A stretch of 5,483 bases of DNA from Verrucomicrobiota bacterium (GTDB lineage: Bacteria > Verrucomicrobiota > Verrucomicrobiia > Limisphaerales > CAZBKV01). Below the pieces are notes generated by a model. That model was given only the letters and a program-made list of their open reading frames with translations. It was not told the DNA's origin and ran no database searches. Shown here piece after piece: positions 1-4,858 of this stretch. Position 1 is the stretch's first letter; the number at the start of each line of letters is the position of its first letter. Location of the stretch: the NCBI GenBank assembly GCA_021160185.1, contig JAGHDA010000186.1, positions 1-5,483 of the forward strand, written 5' to 3'. The position numbers and the translations under genes were made by a program.

Positions 1-305
1 ACGAACACGACTTGGACAACTACCCCCCCCCTGATTGCCCTCGAGACAAAGTGAACGAGTTGGAGCCTCAAGATGTTCTGGAAGCGTTTTGGCAAATCCC
101 TCCCGGTCAACGGCCCGCCCTGGCCCTCCATTATTTGGGCAAGCGTTCCTACAAAGAGATCGCGCGCATCGTAGACGCCACGCCGGAAACGGCAATGAAA
201 CGGGTGGCTCGCGGCAAGCGAGCTTTCCGAAGGGCTTTGGCGGCCAAAATCGCGGCGCGGAGCCGTCGAATTCTGGCCTCCGAAACCAATAATGACCCGC
301 TCTAA
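1..305 (+). CDS. ECF-type sigma-70 factor, C-terminal part (5' end outside window)
   Basis: This is the promoter-recognition end of an alternative sigma factor, which directs RNA polymerase to a specific promoter set. The frame is open from the left edge (first whole codon at base 3) to TAA at 303-305, giving 100 visible residues. Residues 24-80 match sigma-70 region 4: the 'IPPGQRPALALHYLGKRSY' stretch is the typical loop before the helix-turn-helix, 'KEIARIVDATPETAMKRV' is the helix-turn-helix, and 'RGKRAFRRAL' is the closing basic helix. Region 2, which binds the -10 element and core polymerase, is absent, so the gene almost certainly begins upstream; a TTG at 12 is in frame but would give region 4 alone. 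A membrane protein built like an anti-sigma factor starts six bases after the stop, supporting the ECF assignment. The ECF group cannot be told without region 2. Confidence 0.85.
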   Translation, partial: EHDLDNYPPPDCPRDKVNELEPQDVLEAFWQIPPGQRPALALHYLGKRSYKEIARIVDATPETAMKRVARGKRAFRRALAAKIAARSRRILASETNNDPL

Positions 306-311
306 TCCGTT

Positions 312-1115
312 ATGCCTCGCCACAAAACTCATTGGCTGCTCGCCTGTCTCCCTCCGGAAGGAGAGCCGGAAGACGCGCCCCGGCTTAAAGAGGCTCTCGA
401 ACACGCCAAGCGGAATCCCCAACTTCAAGAGTGGCTCCGCCGCGAACGGCAAGTGGACGCCTTGGCGGCCGAGAAACTTCGCTCCTTCTCTCCCCCCGAA
501 ACGCTTTTCCGGGAAATCATCCAATCCCGAACGCTCTTTATTTCCAGGAAGCGGGCGTGGGGCTACAGCCTGGCGGCGCTTTGCCTGAGCGTCCTCTTCC
601 TGGGAATGATAGTCGCCCGGACGCCGTCCGCTTCTTCGGCGAATCTGGATTTTGCCGAATATGTCGCAGAGGTCCTCCCCAAGAGTTATCAGGGCAAAGA
701 GCATGTGGATCTTTTCACCAATCGTCTGGACGTCATCTATCACTATCTGGAAAAGCGCGGCGCGCCGGTGGATCGGGAGATCCTGCCCAAACTCCGTCGC
801 TTGAGCCCCAACGGCTGCAAAACGCTTGCCTGGCGCGGTAAAAAAGCAAGCCTCATCTGCATCCCCGCCGACGGGCATGACTTGCATCTAATCATCATCC
901 GGGCTCAAGGGATTGTGGGCGGGCCGGGGAAAAAGCGCCTGCTGCTCGGTGTGATGACCCCCAACGACGCGTTGGAACTGCCTCGCTTCGACCCGACTCG
1001 GCCCCCGCCGGAGCCGGCGTCTTCCCAATGGGCCTACGCAGCCTGGCGTCAGAACGGCTTGCTCTACCTGTTCGCCACAGACGGCGGCCCTCCTCACCTG
1101 CGGAAATACCTGTAA
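312..1115 (+). CDS. Single-pass membrane protein, probable anti-sigma factor
   Basis: Probably holds the upstream sigma factor inactive at the inner membrane until an envelope signal arrives. This role is inferred from position and architecture. The 267 residues fall into three parts. Residues 1-80 are cytoplasmic, charged and helical, with 'LRRERQVDALAAEKLRSF' followed by 'PPETLFREII', a layout I associate with verrucomicrobial anti-sigma proteins. Residues 83-103 form one hydrophobic helix preceded by RKR, predicting N-terminus inside. Residues 104-267 would be outside the cytoplasm and end in a compact region containing 'GCKTLAWRGKKASLICI', 'HLIII' and 'WRQNGLLYLFATDG'. I see no zinc-binding HxxxCxxC motif of ZAS anti-sigma factors. 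C169 and C183 are the only cysteines in the outer domain and could form a disulfide. The ATG at 312 follows the sigma stop by six bases without a clear ribosome binding site, suggesting translational coupling. Confidence 0.72.
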   Translation: MPRHKTHWLLACLPPEGEPEDAPRLKEALEHAKRNPQLQEWLRRERQVDALAAEKLRSFSPPETLFREIIQSRTLFISRKRAWGYSLAALCLSVLFLGMIVARTPSASSANLDFAEYVAEVLPKSYQGKEHVDLFTNRLDVIYHYLEKRGAPVDREILPKLRRLSPNGCKTLAWRGKKASLICIPADGHDLHLIIIRAQGIVGGPGKKRLLLGVMTPNDALELPRFDPTRPPPEPASSQWAYAAWRQNGLLYLFATDGGPPHLRKYL

Positions 1116-1116
1116 G

Positions 1117-1134
1117 GCTTGCCCGGCCGCAGGC
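1117..1134 (+). repeat. Short inverted repeat just after the anti-sigma-like gene
   Basis: GCTTGC at 1117-1122 can pair with GCAGGC at 1129-1134 (one G-T pair) around a six-base CCGGCC loop, directly after the stop codon. The stem is short and no run of T follows, so it does not qualify as an intrinsic terminator. It might still pause or protect the transcript end. Confidence 0.25.
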
Positions 1135-1295
1135 TGGAATTCCGCCGCCGGCAATCCCTCCAAACCCGATTTAGAAACCGAGCATAGAGGGGCCTCCTCT
1201 TGACCTCGACGCCGAGGGGCAGTTTGTTCCTCCTCGCGGCGGAGGGACGGTCGGGAAAGAAAAAAGCTGTTTGCAGTCGGTCCAGTCTGTGGTAA

Positions 1296-1308
1296 AGGAA
1301 CGGTTCCT
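1296..1308. repeat. 13-bp palindrome in the leader of the small basic protein gene
   Basis: AGGAAC-G-GTTCCT is a perfect palindrome with six-base arms around one central base, 55 bp before the start codon. Its symmetry would suit a dimeric DNA-binding regulator, but a site this short can arise by chance and no regulator is evident nearby. Confidence 0.25.
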
Positions 1309-1351
1309 CGGCTGGCGGAAACGCTGGCGCAATTCTGAACCGAAAAACGTT

Positions 1352-1355
1352 GGAG
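1352..1355 (+). promoter_or_regulatory. Shine-Dalgarno sequence fixing the start of the small basic protein
   Basis: GGAG lies eight bases before the ATG at 1364. It is the best-placed ribosome binding site in the window and supports this start over the in-frame ATG at 1271. Confidence 0.7.
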
Positions 1356-1363
1356 ATCGAAAA

Positions 1364-1516
1364 ATGTCGCAACATCGCAGTTTGAAAGGCGCAAGCACCC
1401 TGGGCGCGAAACGCAATGTGCTCAAGCGGTTCGAGCGGGTCGAGATCTTGAAAAAACGCGGCTTGTGGAAACCCGGCGACCGGGTGACCGGCTTGCCCAA
1501 GACCAAGCCGATGTGA
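1364..1516 (+). CDS. Small basic protein, PVC superphylum signature family
   Basis: A 50-residue, strongly basic protein that I recognise as the 'small basic protein' found across Chlamydiae, Verrucomicrobia and relatives (from memory, TIGR04137). Its exact function is not established; the literature I recall favours nucleic-acid binding and a possible ribosome link. Lys and Arg make up about a third of the residues, spread along the chain, with a family-like opening 'MSQHRSLKGASTLGAKRNVL', a central 'KRFERVEILKKRGLW' and the ending 'GDRVTGLPKTKP'. There is no signal peptide or membrane segment, so it should be cytoplasmic. The ATG at 1364 is chosen because it gives the usual family length and has a GGAG eight bases upstream; an ATG at 1271 would add 31 residues that do not resemble the family. 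An rRNA pseudouridine synthase follows 46 bp downstream. Confidence 0.9.
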   Translation: MSQHRSLKGASTLGAKRNVLKRFERVEILKKRGLWKPGDRVTGLPKTKPM

Positions 1517-1536
1517 TCGACCGCGCCTCTCCCCAG

Positions 1537-1561
1537 GCCGCCTCAAGCGGGCGTAGGCGGC
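1537..1561 (+). promoter_or_regulatory. Inverted repeat covering the ribosome binding region of the pseudouridine synthase
   Basis: GCCGCCT at 1537-1543 is exactly complementary to AGGCGGC at 1555-1561, with an 11-base loop. The right arm contains the only SD-like bases (AGG, 1555-1557) and ends two bases before the ATG at 1563. In RNA this GC-rich hairpin could hide the start. It could also add to termination after the small basic protein gene, though no T-run follows. The function is inferred. Confidence 0.35.
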
Positions 1562-1562
1562 G

Positions 1563-2312
1563 ATGAAGATGCGCCTGCAAAAATATCTTGCGGCGGCGGG
1601 CGCGGCCTCACGGCGGGCGGCGGAAACCCTCATTCTAGAAGGTCGCGTCGCCGTGAACGGCCGGTCGGTTCGCGTCCTGGGAAGCAAAGTCGATCCAAAG
1701 ACGGACGCGGTGACAATAGACGGCGAGCCGGTGCGGCCGCGTCGCAAGCTCTACGTCGCCCTCCACAAACCACGGGGCTATCTGTGCGCGCGTCGGGATC
1801 CCCAAAAGCGTCGTTTGGTCCTGGATCTGCTTCCTCCCGAGTGGAACACGCTCTATCCGGCAGGGCGGCTCGACCGCGACACCGAGGGGCTCCTCTTTCT
1901 CACCAACGACGGCGAGTTCTGCCACTGCGTCACCCATCCCAGCTTCGGGATTCTCAAACGCTATATCGTCACCGTTTCCGGCAGGGCAAGCGAGGCGTTG
2001 GCCGTCCGGCTCATCGAAGGAGTGCGCCATCGGGGAGAACAACTTCAGGCCGTTGCGGCGCAGGTTGTTTCGGCCAACAACACCCGCAGCCGATTGGAAG
2101 TAGTCCTTTGCGAAGGCCGCAATCGGGAAGTGCGCCGGATGATGAAGGCGCTCGGAGTTTCAGTAGAACGGCTCCAAAGGATCCAGATCGGTCCGATCAA
2201 GCTCGGCGAATTGCCCTCAGGCAAATGGCGCGTTCTCACCCCTGCGGAAGTGCAAACTCTCTTTCGAATCGCCCGGCGTCCGAGCGAAAAACTCGCCGCG
2301 AAGGGGCGTTGA
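1563..2312 (+). CDS. rluB: 23S rRNA pseudouridine synthase, RsuA/RluB family
   Basis: Converts a specific uridine in ribosomal RNA to pseudouridine in the cytoplasm; for E. coli RluB the target is U2605 of 23S rRNA. The 249 residues begin with an S4 RNA-binding domain (about 3-55, 'MRLQKYLAAAGAASRRAAE' and 'GRVAVNG'). The catalytic domain carries 'LHKPRGYLC' (68-75) and the motif 'GRLDRDTEGLLFLTNDGE' (101-118), with D104 as the expected nucleophile. The later 'EGRNREVRRMMKALG' (184-198) matches RluB rather than RsuA (EGRYHQVKRM), and the S4 domain argues against RluE. RluF or another subfamily cannot be fully excluded. The ATG at 1563 has a weak AGG five bases upstream; ATG at 1569 is an alternative that would shorten the protein by two residues. 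The gene follows the small basic protein by 46 bp. Confidence 0.93.
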   Translation: MKMRLQKYLAAAGAASRRAAETLILEGRVAVNGRSVRVLGSKVDPKTDAVTIDGEPVRPRRKLYVALHKPRGYLCARRDPQKRRLVLDLLPPEWNTLYPAGRLDRDTEGLLFLTNDGEFCHCVTHPSFGILKRYIVTVSGRASEALAVRLIEGVRHRGEQLQAVAAQVVSANNTRSRLEVVLCEGRNREVRRMMKALGVSVERLQRIQIGPIKLGELPSGKWRVLTPAEVQTLFRIARRPSEKLAAKGR

Positions 2313-2344
2313 CAGCGGCTGTTCCCCGGAGTCTACTGATTGCT

Positions 2345-3427
2345 ATGAAACACCGCCTTTTAGCTTATGCGTTGATCTGCTCCGCCATTGCGGGGCCGGG
2401 CGAGGCGGCCTGGAAAGCAACGGTCCAAGGAGATCGCGTCAATGTTCGCGCTCGGCCCGGCCTTCGGAGCGAGGTAATCGGCCGGCTCCGGCAAGGCCAG
2501 GAAGTGACGGTCGTCGAGGAGGCCTTTGCCAAACAGGCTACAAACACCCCGCCTGAAGCATGGTGGCGGATCCAGCTTCCTCCGGAAATCGCCGTGTGGG
2601 TTTTCACCGACTACGTGGATCCGAAAACTTCGAGCGTGACCGCCAATCAACTGAACGTGCGGGCCGGTCCGGGCTTTCTCCATCAAATCGTCGGCCGAAT
2701 TCCCCAAGGAACAAAGGTGGAAATCCTCCAAAGAGCCGGGGATTGGCTGCGGATCAAAGCCCCCAAAGGCGCGACCGGCTACGTGGCGAGCTTCCTGTTG
2801 AAGAAAATAGAGCCAAAACCCCAACCTCCGCCAGCCGCCGCGTCGCCGCCCAAGGCCGCTCCGGCGAAACCGGCCGCTTCTCAGGAGGCGCCGAAACCCA
2901 AGCCTCATAAGCAGCACAAGGCGGTCCAACCCGCCGCGCCGAGCCCCCAACCGTCGGCCAAGCCGACCGCCTCCAAGCCGGCCGCTCCGCGCTTGCCCGC
3001 TCCGGCCAAGGCCAAGCCCGCGCCGCCTCGCGCGCAAGCCCGAACCCCTCTCAAGCCTGTCCTCATCCCGCCGGAGCTCAGGGGCAAACCCGCCGCTCCG
3101 AAAGCCGGTCCCGCTCTCCCCAAACCCTCGGCTTCGCGGGAGACCGCGCCGCGCCCGAGTCCGGCGGCCTACAACCTCCAGAAAGCTCGGCGCGTGATTC
3201 GGGAAGGTCTCGTTCGGCGGACTTGGAGCATCCAGGCTCCGGCCCCTTACGTGCTCCGAGGCTTAGACACCGGCGAAGCGATCGATTACCTCTATCCGGC
3301 CAAGCCTTCAATCCGCATCAAGCCTTTCCGCGGGAAACGCGTCCTCGTCGAGGGAAGGGAATACATCGATTCTCGGTGGCCGAAAACGCCGGTGCTTCTC
3401 GTGGAAAAAATCACGGTCGCACCTTAA
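2345..3427 (+). CDS. Exported protein with two SH3b domains and a Pro/Ala/Lys-rich linker
   Basis: A 360-residue protein, probably outside the inner membrane. Bacterial SH3 domains commonly bind cell wall peptides, but no enzymatic domain is visible, so the role is unknown. Residues 1-22 look like a signal peptide: K2, H3 and R4, then a hydrophobic stretch, with likely cleavage near A21. SH3b domain 1 spans about 23-94 (signature 'RVNVRARPGLRSEVIGRL') and domain 2 about 96-156 ('LNVRAGPGFLHQIVGRI', then 'GYVASFLLKKI'). Residues 157-275 are low-complexity, rich in Pro, Ala, Lys and Ser. Residues about 276-360 form a second folded region ending in beta-strand-like 'RGKRVLVEGREYIDSRWP' and 'VLLVEKI'. 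The start is set by the signal peptide; GGAG at 2328-2331 lies 13 bases upstream, a long spacing. The frame stays open back to 1784 inside the preceding gene, but that part is its shadow. Confidence 0.85.
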   Translation: MKHRLLAYALICSAIAGPGEAAWKATVQGDRVNVRARPGLRSEVIGRLRQGQEVTVVEEAFAKQATNTPPEAWWRIQLPPEIAVWVFTDYVDPKTSSVTANQLNVRAGPGFLHQIVGRIPQGTKVEILQRAGDWLRIKAPKGATGYVASFLLKKIEPKPQPPPAAASPPKAAPAKPAASQEAPKPKPHKQHKAVQPAAPSPQPSAKPTASKPAAPRLPAPAKAKPAPPRAQARTPLKPVLIPPELRGKPAAPKAGPALPKPSASRETAPRPSPAAYNLQKARRVIREGLVRRTWSIQAPAPYVLRGLDTGEAIDYLYPAKPSIRIKPFRGKRVLVEGREYIDSRWPKTPVLLVEKITVAP

Positions 3428-3437
3428 AACTCCTTCT

Positions 3438-4331
3438 ATGGCAAACAAAGACAACCTCATCGACGGCAAAGCCATCGCAGAACAAATCCACGCTGAAACC
3501 CGCGAAGAGATAGAACGCCTCGCCCGGGTCGGAACGCGGCCCGGGCTGGTCTTTGTCCGCGTGGGAGACGATCCCGCTTCGCAGGTATACGTGGGGATGA
3601 AAGAGAAAATGTGCCGACGGCTCGGCATCCATACCGAAACTCATGCGCTGCCTGCGAGCGCGAGCGAAGCCGAATTGCTGAGCCTGATCGATCGGCTCAA
3701 CCGCGACGAGACCTTCCACGGCATTCTTGTGCAGGCCCCGTTGCCCAAAGGAATCGACGCCTCGAAAGTCTATTCCGCCATCCGCCCAGAAAAGGATGTG
3801 GACGGCTTCCATCCGATCAACATGGGCAAGCTGTTGCTGGGCGATCCCAGCGGATTTGCGCCGTGCACGCCGGCGGGGATCGTGGAGCTTCTGGTGCGAT
3901 CGGGCATTGAAATTCGCGGCAAAGAGGCGGTGATCCTGGGCCGCGGCAACATCGTGGGCAAACCGATGGCCGCCCTCCTCATGCAGAAGGCCCCCCGAGC
4001 CGACGCGACGGTGACGGTTTGCCACAGCCGCACCCGGAACATTGCCGCCCACTGCCGGCGGGCGGACATCCTGATCGCCGCAATGGGCGTCGCCCGCTTC
4101 GTAAAGGCCGACATGGTCAAAGAAGGCGCGGTGGTGGTGGACGTAGGCGTCAACCGGGTGGATGATCCCCAAGCTCAGCGCGGTTACCGCCTCGTGGGCG
4201 ACGTAGACTTCGAAGCGGTCCGACCCAAAGCGGCCCGCATTACCCCCAATCCAGGCGGCGTGGGCCCCATGACCATCGCCATGCTGATGAAGAACACCGT
4301 TCGAGCGGCCCAAGCGCTTGCTCGCCGCTAG
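3438..4331 (+). CDS. folD: Bifunctional methylenetetrahydrofolate dehydrogenase / methenyltetrahydrofolate cyclohydrolase
   Basis: Cytoplasmic enzyme of one-carbon metabolism: it oxidises 5,10-methylene-THF to 5,10-methenyl-THF and hydrolyses that to 10-formyl-THF, feeding purine and formyl-methionyl-tRNA synthesis. The 297 residues are about the family's usual length and the main signatures are present. 'YVGMKEK' (51-57) carries the catalytic K55. 'GILVQAPLP' (95-103) supplies Q99, 'EKDVDGFHP' (118-126) supplies D122, and 'PCTPAG' is at 142-147. The Rossmann cofactor site is 'GRGNIVGKP' (168-176), and the C-terminal 'NPGGVGPMT' is at 271-279. G170 stands where most FolD proteins have serine (GRS). 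The gene starts ten bases after the SH3b gene's stop. Those bases are pyrimidine-rich (CTCCTT at 3430-3435), with no Shine-Dalgarno sequence, so translation may be coupled to the upstream gene. Confidence 0.97.
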   Translation: MANKDNLIDGKAIAEQIHAETREEIERLARVGTRPGLVFVRVGDDPASQVYVGMKEKMCRRLGIHTETHALPASASEAELLSLIDRLNRDETFHGILVQAPLPKGIDASKVYSAIRPEKDVDGFHPINMGKLLLGDPSGFAPCTPAGIVELLVRSGIEIRGKEAVILGRGNIVGKPMAALLMQKAPRADATVTVCHSRTRNIAAHCRRADILIAAMGVARFVKADMVKEGAVVVDVGVNRVDDPQAQRGYRLVGDVDFEAVRPKAARITPNPGGVGPMTIAMLMKNTVRAAQALARR

Positions 4332-4370
4332 CGCTCCCCGCAGCCCTTAATCACCCAAGACGAAACACAA

Positions 4371-4820
4371 ATGGACGCAACCAGAATTCTCCCAGACCTT
4401 CAGGCCTCGCTTCTTTGCGAGGATGTGCGGCAAGAAGCCAACGGCAATTTCATCCTTATCGGCATCCTCGGATTTGTCCGAGTGCCCAAAATTCCCATCA
4501 AGGCCTTCCGCCTTTGCCTCTTCAACCGCTGGACCGCCGGAGTGGGAACTTTCACGGAAACTTCCCGCCTGATCGCCCCGGACGGAAGCACCGAATTGCG
4601 AAAAGGCCAGGTGCGCTTCGCCCTCAAAGACGCTTCCCACCATGCCATCAACGTGACCGTCTTCACCCAGGTGGAGTTCGCCGCCGCCGGCGTGTACTAC
4701 GTGGAGGTGCTGGTGGACGATGTGATGAAGCTGCGGTTTCCCGTGCCGGTCATTCACCAACCGCCGCCCGCCAAGCCCGCGCAAGGCCGGCCGCCGTCGG
4801 GCGATCCCTCCTCCTCATAG
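4371..4820 (+). CDS. Conserved protein of unknown function (DUF6941-like)
   Basis: A 149-residue soluble protein with no signal peptide or membrane helix. The opening 'LPDLQASLLCEDVRQEANG' followed by 'FILIGILGFV' resembles proteins I know as the DUF6941 family, common in PVC and other bacteria and without assigned function; this is recall, not a database match. The body (about 8-130) alternates hydrophobic and polar residues as in a beta-sandwich, ending in 'FAAAGVYYVEVLVDDVMKLR', where a ligand- or partner-binding fold often closes. The last 20 residues are a Pro/Ser-rich tail and probably disordered. It lies 39 bp after folD and 38 bp before the next gene. No ribosome binding site precedes the ATG at 4371, but the conserved-looking N-terminus begins a few residues in, so the start is credible. 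Confidence 0.75.
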   Translation: MDATRILPDLQASLLCEDVRQEANGNFILIGILGFVRVPKIPIKAFRLCLFNRWTAGVGTFTETSRLIAPDGSTELRKGQVRFALKDASHHAINVTVFTQVEFAAAGVYYVEVLVDDVMKLRFPVPVIHQPPPAKPAQGRPPSGDPSSS

Positions 4821-4858
4821 AAGACCCGGGGGCAGGAAGCCAGGCGCAAAGCGGTCGC

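Larger units (their letters stand above)
1116..1363 (+). other. Non-coding leader region upstream of the small basic protein gene
   Basis: This is the longest gap between genes in the window and probably contains the promoter and 5' untranslated region of the small basic protein gene. Three short inverted repeats occur in succession: AGAGG/CCTCT at 1186-1200, CCTCG/CGAGG at 1204-1217 and TTCCTCC/GGAGGGA (one G-T pair) at 1227-1247. A near-perfect palindrome lies at 1296-1308 and a 7-base direct repeat GCTGGCG at 1311-1317 and 1323-1329. The best -35-like word is TTGACC at 1200-1205, but the -10-like sequence 17 bases on (TTTGTT) is poor, so no promoter is called. The same frame as the downstream gene is open back to an ATG at 1271, but this extension does not belong to the known protein family. 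Confidence 0.4.

Noticed and set aside
1200..1228. Sigma-70-like promoter TTGACC with 17-base spacing
   Set aside because: The -10 position reads TTTGTT, a poor match to TATAAT, and the -35 word overlaps a hairpin region; not strong enough to call.
1271..1363. 31-residue N-terminal extension of the small basic protein
   Set aside because: The family is about 50 residues long, the residues added do not resemble it, and the good ribosome binding site belongs to the ATG at 1364.
1094..1747. 217-codon minus-strand frame across the leader and small basic protein gene
   Set aside because: It runs opposite two well-supported plus-strand genes and the gap between them, with an arginine-rich product lacking any motif.
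1784..2344. Upstream extension of the SH3b gene frame, open through the pseudouridine synthase gene
   Set aside because: It overlaps a well-supported gene in another frame, has shadow-like Arg/Ser/Gly-rich composition, and the signal peptide begins cleanly at 2345.
2360..3037. Minus-strand frame opposite the SH3b gene with a Gly/Arg-rich product
   Set aside because: Its glycine/arginine repeats are the complement of the Pro/Ala linker codons, and no start signal or family resemblance is seen.
2812..3170. Tandem DNA repeat or CRISPR-like array in the repetitive Pro/Ala/Lys region
   Set aside because: The repetition is at the amino-acid level, with no fixed repeat unit or regular spacing in the DNA.
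3411..4313. 300-codon open frame on the minus strand opposite folD
   Set aside because: It mirrors folD almost exactly, a common effect of codon bias in GC-rich genes, and its His/Ala/Gly-rich product has no recognisable motif.
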